DNA of 64,000 nt from Litoribrevibacter euphylliae. Its GTDB lineage: Bacteria; Pseudomonadota; Gammaproteobacteria; Pseudomonadales; Litoribrevibacteraceae. The position numbers and the translations under genes are program-made. The DNA lies in NCBI RefSeq assembly GCF_042646085.1, contig NZ_JBHRSZ010000002.1, forward strand, positions 124,001 through 188,000, given 5' to 3'. Every line of letters starts with the position of its first letter. The first letter of the stretch is position 1. The notes below the pieces were generated by a model that did not search any database, had not been told where the DNA came from, and worked only from the letters and a program-made list of their open reading frames with translations. Below, piece after piece: positions 43,073 through 52,458 of the stretch.

Positions 43073-44870
43073 CGTCGTTAATCCAGCCTTTTACTGCTTG
43101 AGCCACTCGCTGAGGATCTTCAGCAATAAGCGCCTTCAAAGCATTGAGTTGTCGTTCGAAACCTTCGGAAGGGCCTGGTAATAGTGAATCACCACCGGTC
43201 AAGGACACCAGATCATCTCCCATATCTTCACTTGATGCTTCCAGAGCAGCCAAATCTGCATCCAACTCATCATCAACCGTACTGTCTTCGTCTCTGCCAC
43301 TTAAGTTTCTCAGCGTAGGCTTGATCACACCGAAGACAATCAGAAGAACAAACAAGAACGCAAGCGCCGGTTTGATAAAGCTGTCCCAGAACCACTGCTG
43401 AGCATAAAACGGCTGCTCTTCTAATGCCGCCTGATCATCAGGAAGGAATGGGCTGTTAATCACAGTCACACTGTCACCACGAGCCGCCTGATAACCTACC
43501 GCATCTTTAATTAATATAGTCAATCGATCGACTTCTTCCTGCGTCCAGGCCGTACGTTTCAGATCACCGGTATCAGGATCAGGCAGAAGAATGTCGTTTA
43601 CTGCAACCGCCACACTTAATCGACGAACCTTACCTAATTCATGATTGGTATAGCTGATCACACGATCCAGTTCATAGTTACGCGTTGCCTGCTTACGAGT
43701 ATTAGTTGGCGCCTGTGCCTGACCTTCCTCACCATTACCCGCAATCTCAGGTACACTCACTTCGCCTGGTGGTTGATTCGATAACGCCCCAGGAATCCCC
43801 CCTTCGATACCACCTACTTTCTTCTCATCCAAAACCTGTTCTGAACGTAACGCTGGCAAGTCAGGGTTGTACTGTTCTTCCGTTTGCTCTCGTGTGGTGA
43901 AGTCAACATCGGCAGACACTTCCGCCTTGAAGTTCTCGCCACCCACAATAGGTTCTAGAATACTGTAAATTCGGCGCGTTAACGTATCTTCAAGTTTCCG
44001 AGTGTAGTCAAATTGTTTCGAAGCGATTGCTAAATCTGAGTTTTCATCCTGAAGCGACAACAGACGACCTTTCTGATCCACAACCGTGACATCTTTTGGT
44101 TTCATTTCGGGAATACTGGACGCCACCATATTCACAATAGCGGTAGACTGTTCTGTCGTCAGAGCACGGCCAGCGTACAACTCAAGGAATACCGAAGCTG
44201 TCGGTTTTCTGGCATCACGAACAAACACCGAACGCTTGGGAATGGCTAAGTGAACACGCGCACTTTTGACCTGATTCATGCTGGTAATGGTTCTAGCCAG
44301 CTCACCCTCCAGACTACGACGATATTTTGTCGTTTCCATGAACTGACTGGTGCCCAGTGCCTGCTCTTTATCAAGCAATTCATAACCCATAGCTTGCGTT
44401 TCAGTAATTCCCTGCGCCGCTAACTTTAAGCGAGCCTGAGCAAACTGTTCGCTCTTAACCATGAGCATTCCGGTATTCGGGTCAACATGATAGTTAATGG
44501 CAGCCTGATCAAGAATTTCCATAACTTCATCCGTGTCATAACGGCCGAAGTCATTGATCAATGGCTTAAAGGTCTCTTCCTGAGTCCACATAACAACAGC
44601 AACGGCCATCGCGATACTTGCCGCCAGACCAATAATCAGCCCTGCCTGACGCATTACGCCCAAGCGCTCAAACCCAGCCACTAAGGGATGCATAGGTTTG
44701 GCTGGAGGTGCGTCTATCGACTCAAGCTCAGACAAGCCAGGGTCATGCAAACCACCTGTTGGCTGTTGCGAACTGCGCTGGAGTTCCGTGTTTCTAGCGG
44801 GAGCGACTTCAGTGGACCCTGTTTCTGCCGGAAGTCCGCCAGTGGTTGCATCTGCTGATACCGTTGCCAT
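43065..44870 (-). CDS. fliF: Flagellar MS-ring protein FliF
   Basis: 601 residues. Two membrane helices (about 75-93 and 495-515), ring-building motifs ('AARLKLAAQ'-type region 'EQFAQARLKLAAQGITETQA') and beta-collar segment ('LALPKRSVF'-type 'ARVHLAIPKRSVFVRDARKP'). The cytoplasmic end 'ALIAEDPQRVAQAVKGWIND' binds FliG. The N-terminus has a longer Ser/Thr/Pro-rich leader (about 60 residues) than enterobacterial FliF. It follows fliE by 111 bases. Confidence 0.98.
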   Translation of the reverse strand: MATVSADATTGGLPAETGSTEVAPARNTELQRSSQQPTGGLHDPGLSELESIDAPPAKPMHPLVAGFERLGVMRQAGLIIGLAASIAMAVAVVMWTQEETFKPLINDFGRYDTDEVMEILDQAAINYHVDPNTGMLMVKSEQFAQARLKLAAQGITETQAMGYELLDKEQALGTSQFMETTKYRRSLEGELARTITSMNQVKSARVHLAIPKRSVFVRDARKPTASVFLELYAGRALTTEQSTAIVNMVASSIPEMKPKDVTVVDQKGRLLSLQDENSDLAIASKQFDYTRKLEDTLTRRIYSILEPIVGGENFKAEVSADVDFTTREQTEEQYNPDLPALRSEQVLDEKKVGGIEGGIPGALSNQPPGEVSVPEIAGNGEEGQAQAPTNTRKQATRNYELDRVISYTNHELGKVRRLSVAVAVNDILLPDPDTGDLKRTAWTQEEVDRLTILIKDAVGYQAARGDSVTVINSPFLPDDQAALEEQPFYAQQWFWDSFIKPALAFLFVLLIVFGVIKPTLRNLSGRDEDSTVDDELDADLAALEASSEDMGDDLVSLTGGDSLLPGPSEGFERQLNALKALIAEDPQRVAQAVKGWINDDD

Positions 44871-44981
44871 TCTCTGATACCTTTATTTTTAGGATTCTGT
44901 TATCAAAGCATTAGCTCTAACAACAACCTCTTTATCCATTTCCAACTGCCAATCGGTTAACTGGCCATTTGCCTAAGTCTG

Positions 44982-45356
44982 TTAAATAGGCATCTTCATA
45001 ATTTCTTCATAAGCATTAATGAGCTTATTTCGAACTTGTGTCATAGCCTGAAAAGCCACACTGGCTTTTTGCGCTGCAATCATGACTTCAGGAATATCGA
45101 CACTCGGATCACCCTTTTCATAGGCTGTTGCCAAACTCGACGCCTGCATCTGCGTCTCATTCACTTGATCTACTGCCATCTTGAGCAATTGAGAGAACTC
45201 AGGCGCATCATCTTTCTGAACTTCTCTTGGCGCCTGTACATCACCTAACTGACCTAATTGGCCCAGTTCCGCACTTTGCTTCGATTGCTCTTGAACCTGA
45301 CTTCTCATCTGACGCATTTGCGACAGCACTTGAGATATATCTGATCTGACTTCCAT
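44982..45356 (-). CDS. fliE: Flagellar hook-basal body protein FliE
   Basis: 124 residues, all-helical. The conserved C-terminal half has 'FSQLLKMAVDQVNETQMQAS' and 'VMIAAQKASVAFQAMTQVRN'. It joins the MS ring to the rod. It is first in the fliEFG unit and is preceded by a sigma54-type promoter. Confidence 0.96.
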   Translation of the reverse strand: MEVRSDISQVLSQMRQMRSQVQEQSKQSAELGQLGQLGDVQAPREVQKDDAPEFSQLLKMAVDQVNETQMQASSLATAYEKGDPSVDIPEVMIAAQKASVAFQAMTQVRNKLINAYEEIMKMPI

Positions 45357-45464
45357 AAGTTTCTCCTCGGCTTCTGGCGGTTTATTGTCGTTAAACTCAT
45401 CAGCAGTGATACTGACAATAACAACGTCAAAAACCCGTTAGATTTTTCTCTTCTACAGGTAATT

Positions 45465-45482
45465 CAGCACAAAGCAGGCCAA
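45465..45482 (-). promoter_or_regulatory. Candidate sigma54 promoter for fliE
   Basis: The (-) strand reads TTGGCCTGCTTTGTGCTG with GG-N10-GC exact; the -24 TTGGC is good and the -12 has GTGCT. It is about 110 bases before the fliE ATG in the 301-base gap after fleR. Confidence 0.7.
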
Positions 45483-45554
45483 GTTTGAAAAATCAGCAAA
45501 GAAAAATAGTAAAGAACTCGAAAGAAACGTCGATAAGAAATAGGAATTCGAAAT

Positions 45555-45582
45555 AAAAAAGCCCGACCAGAAGGCCGGGCTT
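45555..45582 (-). terminator. Intrinsic terminator after fleR
   Basis: Stem AAGCCCG / CGGGCTT, extended by CC/GG beyond a mismatch, with a run of T on the (-) strand. It lies 76 bases after the fleR stop and closes the fleSR unit before the fliE promoter. Confidence 0.85.
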
Positions 45583-45657
45583 AAACGGAGAATTCGATCC
45601 ACGCCACATGGATCTAAAAACGAGGTTTGCCGACCTCGTATTGAGGCTGTTTCCTAC

Positions 45658-47148
45658 TTAGGAAGCAGCCAACAATTCATCAACATCAAGACCACTTTCA
45701 CGCATTTTCGCTAACTTATAGCGCAACGTCCTTGGGCTAATTCCCAAAATTTCAGAGGTCTGTTTACGACTGCCATTTACCGATTTCAGGGTATTTAAAA
45801 TCACCTGAAACTCACGCTGTTTAAGGTCATCCCCTAAAGAGGCTTCTGGCGTTGAGTCAAATGCATGACCAGAAGAAACACCGACAGAACTATTATCCAG
45901 TATACCATGTTTTTCCGGATTGCCTATGGAATGATCAACCATGAAAGACTCTTCTGAAACCGCTCGATTCACCGGTGCCACACCGATAGGCTGAACATTA
46001 TTGGTAATTGCAGGCGGGGACATTTCCAGGCGAAAATCCTCTGCAGTCACAACATTTCCTTGTTGTAATACCAAGGCTCGCTGAACGGCATTATCCAATT
46101 CACGAACATTTCCAGGCCAGTTATATTGAGTCAGCATATGAATGGCACTGGAATCAATTTTCAATGCGCCTTTGCCCATTTTCTTACCGTGCTTTTTCAA
46201 CAAACGTTTCGCTAATGGCACAATGTCTTTCGGGCGATCTCGTAATGCTTTCCATTGAAGTGGGAACACGCTTAGACGATAGTACAAATCTTCACGGAAC
46301 TTCCCTTCTTGAACATATTCACGCAAATCACGGTTGGTTGTCGCAATCACTCGAACGTCCAGTTTAATTGTCTTGCGACCACCTAAACGCTCTACTTCTC
46401 GCTCCTGAAGCACGCGCAACAGTTTTGCCTGCAGGCCTATCTCCATCTCAGAGATTTCATCCAGAAGAATCGTTCCCCCGTTGGCCTGCTCAAATTTACC
46501 TGGTGCACCATTTACCGCGCCAGTGTAAGCGCCTTTCTCATGACCAAACAGAATAGCCTCAAGCATGTTTTCAGGAATGGCAGCGCAGTTAATCGCAATA
46601 AACGGCTCATTTGCACGCGGAGAGTTATCGTGGATGTAACGTGCAAGCACTTCTTTACCTGTACCGCTCTCACCAGAAATCAACACCGTAGATTCAGATT
46701 CCGCAACACGCTTCGCCAAGCTCAATAGATCTTGCGAACTCTGCTCCTCTGCAACGGGTTGATTTCTACCTGAAACCGCAGATTGATTCCCCAAGGTCGA
46801 CTTAACAAGCTCCAGCAGAGTCTCAGATTCAAACGGTTTAACAAGGTAATCCGCTGCACCTGAGCGCACTGCACTGATAGCGCGCTCAATATCGCCATAC
46901 GCTGTCATAAGAGCAAATGGAAGCCCCGGATGGTTGAGTTTGACTCGCGTCAGCAGCTCATGCCCATCGATACCCGGCATATTGACATCACTGATCACCA
47001 TATCAACAGGAGTGTCTTTCAGAATGTCCAGCGCCATTTCGCCCGAAGAAGCCTCTTCGTATGGATAGCCTGCCACATCTAACGTCAAGCAAAGCGCTTC
47101 TCTTAAATCACGATCATCTTCAACCACTAAAATTTTTTGCTTTGCCAT
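45658..47148 (-). CDS. fleR: Sigma54-dependent response regulator FleR/FlrC
   Basis: 496 residues. Receiver with Asp in 'VDMVISDVNMPGIDGHELLT'; AAA+ domain with Walker A 'ISGESGTGKEVLARYIHDNS', the sigma54-contact loop as GAYTGA in 'GHEKGAYTGAVNGAPGKFEQ', and Walker B 'GGTILLDEISEM'; C-terminal Fis-type helix-turn-helix ('RKQTSEILGISPRTLRYKLA'). It activates hook and basal body promoters after phosphorylation by FleS. Its start overlaps the fleS stop by one base. Confidence 0.96.
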   Translation of the reverse strand: MAKQKILVVEDDRDLREALCLTLDVAGYPYEEASSGEMALDILKDTPVDMVISDVNMPGIDGHELLTRVKLNHPGLPFALMTAYGDIERAISAVRSGAADYLVKPFESETLLELVKSTLGNQSAVSGRNQPVAEEQSSQDLLSLAKRVAESESTVLISGESGTGKEVLARYIHDNSPRANEPFIAINCAAIPENMLEAILFGHEKGAYTGAVNGAPGKFEQANGGTILLDEISEMEIGLQAKLLRVLQEREVERLGGRKTIKLDVRVIATTNRDLREYVQEGKFREDLYYRLSVFPLQWKALRDRPKDIVPLAKRLLKKHGKKMGKGALKIDSSAIHMLTQYNWPGNVRELDNAVQRALVLQQGNVVTAEDFRLEMSPPAITNNVQPIGVAPVNRAVSEESFMVDHSIGNPEKHGILDNSSVGVSSGHAFDSTPEASLGDDLKQREFQVILNTLKSVNGSRKQTSEILGISPRTLRYKLAKMRESGLDVDELLAAS

Positions 47149-48455
47149 TATTCGACTCCTTCAATCTCTGCTGAAGTTAAATTTGCTAATGGAATCCTTA
47201 ATTCCGCCTTCGTACCATCCCCCTCTTCAGAGGACAGAGTAAACTCACCACCATGCGCGGACACAACAGCTTTAACCACAGCTAAGCCTAAGCCAGTACC
47301 TTGCGATTTTGTGGTGTAGAAAGGCTCCATTACTTTTGAAAGTGTTTTCTTATCCATTCCTGGGCCATCGTCTTTAACCGCACAGATGAACCAAGCTTTA
47401 TCTCTTGATTGCTTCAAAGAAATTTGGACAGAAATTTCATTACTGGTTGCTTGTGCCGCGTTCTCAACAAGATTTAGCACGGCACCGACTAAGGCTTCTG
47501 AATTGCAATAGAAGAGCTCTTCCGGACACTGATTTCTAAGTTCGACACAAACCGTATCCGGCCAATCATGAGCCGTAATTGCATCCTGAAGGGACAGACA
47601 AAACTCGCGAACTTCAACCAGCTCCGCAGTTTTTAAGTCCCCTTTCGCAAAAATCAGCATGTCTCGAACTTGTTGTTCAAGATGAGACAGACGAGACATT
47701 AATCTCTGAGCGATATCGACGCGCTTAACTTCATCTAACTCAGAAGATTTCAGATGCCCACCAAATAACATTGCCGCCGACAAAGGCGTACGAATTTGAT
47801 GAGCCAAAGAAGCGACCATCTTACCCATGGCGCTTAATCGTTCATTACGGGAAACTTCTTCTTGCAGGCGACGTGTTTCTGTTTGATCTGTCAGTAATAC
47901 GATCTGACCTGGCTGATTCTCCATAGATCGTGTCGAAATACTCAATCGGCTACCACAAACAGTAGACACTTCGTGACCATCATCTTGTCTAGGGCGGAAA
48001 CAACTACGAATAACATCAACCCAACGGCTGCCAACAAGCGCTCCGGAAAACGCATTAAGAAGCTCTTGAGCTGCTGGATTACACTGCTCGATCAGACCAC
48101 CTTCGTTAATAACAACGACACCACCAGGCAATAAATCCAACAAACTGGTAAGGCGCTCGGCAAGCTGCTCTTTTTCAGCCAGCTCTTTTAATCGTTCGGC
48201 CGTTTGCTTTTCAAGCTGGGAAGATAAATGCTGTACTCTCCCCTCAAGCATCAAATATGACTGACTCAGCTGCTGAGACATCTGACCAAACAACTCAAAC
48301 GTCCGATGTAATCCCGCTAATTCAGTAGGCGCTGAAGCATCCTCCAGACTCATATTAGCGAAACTCTCAGGACTGAGTGCTTTCAATAACTTTGAGCTAT
48401 CTGCGAGCATTCCACCCTGCAGATCTAAATTCCTTTGCGAATCAATCACTGTCAT
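47148..48455 (-). CDS. fleS: Flagellar sensor histidine kinase FleS/FlrB
   Basis: 435 residues with no membrane helix. A coiled-coil stretch (about 60-105), a PAS domain (about 105-200, 'GGVVVINEGGLIEQCNPAAQ'), the phospho-His in 'MVASLAHQIRTPLSAAMLFG' and an ATPase domain ('LNLVENAAQA', 'DDGPGMDKKTLSKVMEPFYT'). It phosphorylates FleR. A strong sigma54-type promoter precedes it, as in FleQ-controlled fleSR operons. FleQ/FlrA itself is not next to it. Confidence 0.95.
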   Translation of the reverse strand: MTVIDSQRNLDLQGGMLADSSKLLKALSPESFANMSLEDASAPTELAGLHRTFELFGQMSQQLSQSYLMLEGRVQHLSSQLEKQTAERLKELAEKEQLAERLTSLLDLLPGGVVVINEGGLIEQCNPAAQELLNAFSGALVGSRWVDVIRSCFRPRQDDGHEVSTVCGSRLSISTRSMENQPGQIVLLTDQTETRRLQEEVSRNERLSAMGKMVASLAHQIRTPLSAAMLFGGHLKSSELDEVKRVDIAQRLMSRLSHLEQQVRDMLIFAKGDLKTAELVEVREFCLSLQDAITAHDWPDTVCVELRNQCPEELFYCNSEALVGAVLNLVENAAQATSNEISVQISLKQSRDKAWFICAVKDDGPGMDKKTLSKVMEPFYTTKSQGTGLGLAVVKAVVSAHGGEFTLSSEEGDGTKAELRIPLANLTSAEIEGVE

Positions 48456-48525
48456 ATTTACTACGTCCGATCATTACCTAAGTTAACCAGTTCTCTGGCA
48501 CTTTCTTTGGATCTTACCTAGTAAA

Positions 48526-48542
48526 AGCAATCGACATGCCAA
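48526..48542 (-). promoter_or_regulatory. Candidate sigma54 promoter for fleSR
   Basis: The (-) strand reads TTGGCATGTCGATTGCT, agreeing with the RpoN consensus at all key positions, GG-N10-GC exact. It lies about 70 bases before the fleS ATG in a 326-base gap that otherwise has only the terminator at 48727-48757. Confidence 0.85.
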
Positions 48543-48726
48543 CATATGTTTTCTTTTATATTCAACAGGTTACAAAAACAACAATGCTATTTGGCGGATA
48601 ATTGACGATAATAAAGCATAGAAATCTAATTTATCGAGTCAAAATTATATCGCTCCAGAACACAAGCATCAGATCCACCTTACCGTTTCTTTTTAATTTC
48701 AATCCAATTGAAAATTATTCAGACAT

Positions 48727-48757
48727 AAAAAAGCCCCGCATCTTTGCAGGGCTCTTT
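48727..48757 (-). terminator. Intrinsic terminator after the RND transporter gene
   Basis: GC-rich stem (AGCCC.GC / GC.GGGCT, one mismatch) with T-runs at both ends, hence possibly bidirectional. It lies 25 bases after the transporter stop and insulates it from fleS. Confidence 0.8.
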
Positions 48758-48781
48758 TACTTTGTAAACGAATACTAACTA

Positions 48782-51184
48782 TCAGTCATCTGCGATTTGA
48801 CGCTGTTGGCGTAAACGTTCCTTCGCCATGATTTGATCAGGACGAATCAAGAAGCGCGCAAGCGCTGGCAACAACCACAAGGCTCCAACCATGTTCCACA
48901 AGAACATAAAGGTCAGCAAGAAGCCCATGTTGCTCTGGAATTTAATAGAAGACCAAACCCAGGTCACAACACCGATTGCCAAAGTAACACCAGTAAAGGC
49001 AACCGCCTTACCTGTTGTTTTCAATGTTTCAAGGTAAGCAGCTTGTAGACCCAAACCATCACGAATGTAAGTTTCCAAACGGGTATAAATATAAATACCG
49101 TAGTCCACACCAATACCTACACCCAGTGCAATTACTGGCAGTGTTTCAACCTTGACACCAATACCTTTATAGACCATCAGAGCCTCACACAATACCGAGG
49201 TAATCCCCAGTGGTGTGATGATACACAGTACCGCACGAATAGAACGGAAAGTGATGAAACACAGAATAGATACTACCGCGTATACAAACACCAACATACG
49301 ATCTTGAGCCGCTTCGATCACTTGGTTCGTTGCAGCATCAATACCTGCTGAACCTGCGGCCAGTAGAAACTCAAGCTCGCCTTCGATGTTGTAGCTTACC
49401 GAGAACTCTTCCGCTGCCGCCGTCACTCGCTCAAGGGTTTCAGCTTTATGGTCAGCCAAGAACAGAATCACAGGCGCCAAACTACAATCAGCATTCAACA
49501 AGCCAGAAGGCGCACGTTGAATAGAAGAGTTAAGAATTTGTTGGTTACGAGAAAGTGAGCGCCACTTCAAGTTACCTTCGTTCATGCCTGTAGTAACAAT
49601 CTTAGAAACCGTTACAAGTGATGCAGTCCCCTGAACACCGTCTACGTTTTCCATCTTCCATTGGAAACGATCAATCGCGTCCATGGTTTGATAAGCAGAA
49701 CACTGCTCGGTCGGCGTTTTAACCATAATGACCATTACGTCGGCACTGGTCGAATAGTTATCCGTAATAAAGGCATTATCTAAGTTATAACGAGAATCTG
49801 GATGAAGCTCAGGTGCACCTTTGTCTAAATCACCGATTTTCAAATCCTGACCATAGTAGAAACCGAAACCGGCCAACGCGATACCTATTAAAATAGAAAT
49901 AGGAGCAACCGTTGGGTGCGCAAAATAGGATAACGCTTTTGCAATTTTTGGCTCAGAATTGGCACTACGCTGTAGATAATTCACACCCGTCTTCGAAATA
50001 CCAACATAAGACATCAAAATTGGCAGAAGAACCAAGTTTGTGAAAATAATTACAGCCACACCGATACTCGCGGTGATAGCCAGCTCTTGAATCACGTCAA
50101 TTTGAATCAATAGTAACGTTAAGAAACCAATACCATCACTCATCAGAGCCAACATGCCAGGCACATACAGATCACGGAACGCGTGACGAGCAGCACCAAG
50201 CTTGTCTTTCCCATCGGCAGATTCAATGGCAATCGCATTGATAATCTGTACCCCATGAGAAATACCGATTGCAAATACTAGGAAAGGTACCAGAACAGAA
50301 TACGGATCTAATCCGAATCCAAGCAGGTTAAGAATACCCAACTGCCAGAATACAGCGATAATGGAACAAATTACTGGAATGATCGCGCCCTTAAAGCAAC
50401 GAGCATAAAGAACCAACAAAACAAAGGTAATCGCAATAGCAATCAGTGCGAAGAAGCCAATGTCTTTAATACCATCCATTAGATCGCCAATCTTCTTAGC
50501 AAATCCAACGATGTGAATTTTTACGTTTTGGCCTTCAAACTTCTGACGGATCTTCTCTTCAAGTTTTTGAGAAAACTCTTGATAATTCAGCTGCTCACCC
50601 GTTTCCGGGTTTTTCTCAAACAAAGGCGCTTGAATAATTGCTGACTCAAAGTTGTTTGCAACAAGGCTACCTACCGTACCAGAACGAAGAATATTCTGAC
50701 GCAGTTGTTCCAAACTTTCCTGAGATCCATCGTAGGTCGGTGGAATAACCGGTCCGCCCTGGAAGCCTTCCTCTGTCACTTCAACCCAACGAACATTTGG
50801 CGTCCAAATGGATTTCATACCCGAACGGTCAACACCTGGGATATAGAACAGCTCGTCAGTAATTTGACGAAGTGTTTCCATGTACTCTGCATCAATAATG
50901 GAGCCATTTGGATTTTCAACCGAGATACGAATGCTATTACCTAGATTCTCTAGGCTATCCCGGTTTTCCATCATATTCATGATGTATGGGTGTTTAAGAG
51001 GAATCAGTTTTTCTAAACGCGCATCAGGCTTAATATTAAGCGCACTGTATGTTAGGAAAACCGTCAAACCTAAAAAGATTAACAAGAAAAGTAAGCGGTT
51101 GTTAAAGAACAACTTCTCTAAAAATGGCTCAGTTTCCGGTGACAGGATATAGTTATCAGTATCATTACGATGCTTTGTCGACAT
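48782..51184 (-). CDS. RND/MMPL-family membrane transporter
   Basis: 800 residues and about 12 membrane helices in two halves, each with a large periplasmic loop. 'GVGIGVDYGIYIYTRLETYI' is the RND/MMPL helix-4/10 type motif; 'FAIGISHGVQIINAIAIESA' is its N-terminal equivalent. Family members move lipids, hydrophobic compounds or siderophores out of the inner membrane. The YCF48-like and DUF1329 genes lie directly upstream, an arrangement common in gammaproteobacteria that handle lipids or hydrocarbons. The substrate is not known. It is 26 bases after the YCF48 gene. Confidence 0.85.
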   Translation of the reverse strand: MSTKHRNDTDNYILSPETEPFLEKLFFNNRLLFLLIFLGLTVFLTYSALNIKPDARLEKLIPLKHPYIMNMMENRDSLENLGNSIRISVENPNGSIIDAEYMETLRQITDELFYIPGVDRSGMKSIWTPNVRWVEVTEEGFQGGPVIPPTYDGSQESLEQLRQNILRSGTVGSLVANNFESAIIQAPLFEKNPETGEQLNYQEFSQKLEEKIRQKFEGQNVKIHIVGFAKKIGDLMDGIKDIGFFALIAIAITFVLLVLYARCFKGAIIPVICSIIAVFWQLGILNLLGFGLDPYSVLVPFLVFAIGISHGVQIINAIAIESADGKDKLGAARHAFRDLYVPGMLALMSDGIGFLTLLLIQIDVIQELAITASIGVAVIIFTNLVLLPILMSYVGISKTGVNYLQRSANSEPKIAKALSYFAHPTVAPISILIGIALAGFGFYYGQDLKIGDLDKGAPELHPDSRYNLDNAFITDNYSTSADVMVIMVKTPTEQCSAYQTMDAIDRFQWKMENVDGVQGTASLVTVSKIVTTGMNEGNLKWRSLSRNQQILNSSIQRAPSGLLNADCSLAPVILFLADHKAETLERVTAAAEEFSVSYNIEGELEFLLAAGSAGIDAATNQVIEAAQDRMLVFVYAVVSILCFITFRSIRAVLCIITPLGITSVLCEALMVYKGIGVKVETLPVIALGVGIGVDYGIYIYTRLETYIRDGLGLQAAYLETLKTTGKAVAFTGVTLAIGVVTWVWSSIKFQSNMGFLLTFMFLWNMVGALWLLPALARFLIRPDQIMAKERLRQQRQIADD

Positions 51185-51210
51185 CTACTTTCAACCCTAT
51201 TTCTTAGTTA

Positions 51211-52374
51211 TTATTCAGCGTTCGGCAACGCCAGATACAAGCCATCTTGGCCTACAAGCACAATGCCGCCATCCTTCGACTCTTCAATTCCAACCAGTGA
51301 ACTTCGATCTTCTCGAACCGTGGTTGTGAAGTTTCGTCCAGAGTCATAGCTCTTTAATACCACACCATTATTACCTACAAGCATGATGGTTCCATCCTTG
51401 AAAGCTCGGCCTGAATTCAAAGTTTGCTCTGTATTTACTTCAATCTCCTCCCAGGAATCTCCTAGATCAGAAGATCGGAAGACATGTCCTCTCAAACCAT
51501 AAACCAAGAGACCATTGAGTTGTCTTGTTGATACTGCACCAAAAAATGAGCCGTCGTATGGAGACTCAAGGGTTTCCCAGGTCGCGCCTTCGTCGGTTGA
51601 ACGCATGATCAGTCCAGCTTCCCCAACAACAACTAGAGAGCCTGGCTGCACATCTACAATTGCGTTCAAGTGAAAACGATCTGGATTATCTAATCGACTT
51701 GCAATGTTATTCCAGGTTGCACCGCCATCGGTTGTTTGGAACATTTGGCCATAAGCACCAACGATGATTCCTGTGTTCTCATCTTTAAACCAAACATCCA
51801 AGAAAGGCTTAGTAGAGCCGCCTTCAAGGTCAAACTGTGCATCTTCTAATGAGAATTGAGCTTCCTCTAAAGCAAACTCAAGATCTTCAATCTCATCATC
51901 AGAAGCTTCTTCTAATTGAGCTTCCAACGCCTCAACGAACTTCTGTCGCTGAATCAGCGTTTGCTCATTCGCTTTGAAACCATCGAATTGACGAATCCAA
52001 GACTCACCGCCATCCGTCGTTTTCAATACCACTCCGTCATGGCCAACAGCCCAACCAGTGGTATCACTAACAAAGTCAGCGGCAATAATATTTACAATGA
52101 CAGGTACATCTGATTGAACCCAGCTTTTACCGTTATCGTCAGAATAAAGTATGTGCCCTCTTTCGCCTGAGGCGACCAGACGCCCACCGTTCAGACGATC
52201 AATATCCAACAGCAATGATTCGACCGCTTTTGAGGACTTGACCGCAGGTGTATCCAGAACATCAGAGAAAGATAAGGCTTGCTGACTAAGGCTGAGACCG
52301 CTCGCTGCCACTAGGGGTAGAAGCAAGGATTTCAAAGCCCGGGTTTTCACAGTTTTGACCATATATGGACTCAT
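51211..52374 (-). CDS. YCF48-like beta-propeller protein with helical insertion
   Basis: 387 residues. An N-terminal signal peptide ('LKSLLLPLVAASGLSLSQQA'), then a propeller of 'GWAVGHDGVVLKTTDGGESW' type repeats with five or more blades. Residues about 145-185 form an acidic, Glu/Ala/Leu coiled-coil insertion ('VEALEAQLEEASDDEIEDLE') between blades. Relatives include plant/cyanobacterial PSII assembly factors and secreted accessory proteins; the likely location here is the periplasm. ATG 52374 was chosen; ATG 52362 also fits the signal peptide. Confidence 0.82.
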   Translation of the reverse strand: MSPYMVKTVKTRALKSLLLPLVAASGLSLSQQALSFSDVLDTPAVKSSKAVESLLLDIDRLNGGRLVASGERGHILYSDDNGKSWVQSDVPVIVNIIAADFVSDTTGWAVGHDGVVLKTTDGGESWIRQFDGFKANEQTLIQRQKFVEALEAQLEEASDDEIEDLEFALEEAQFSLEDAQFDLEGGSTKPFLDVWFKDENTGIIVGAYGQMFQTTDGGATWNNIASRLDNPDRFHLNAIVDVQPGSLVVVGEAGLIMRSTDEGATWETLESPYDGSFFGAVSTRQLNGLLVYGLRGHVFRSSDLGDSWEEIEVNTEQTLNSGRAFKDGTIMLVGNNGVVLKSYDSGRNFTTTVREDRSSLVGIEESKDGGIVLVGQDGLYLALPNAE

Positions 52375-52458
52375 ACAACAGTTTCATGAACTCAGTTACA
52401 ACAAGAGTAGCCTAAGTCGCTACTCTTGCATCTAAATGACTTACATCAGGCTATAGAC

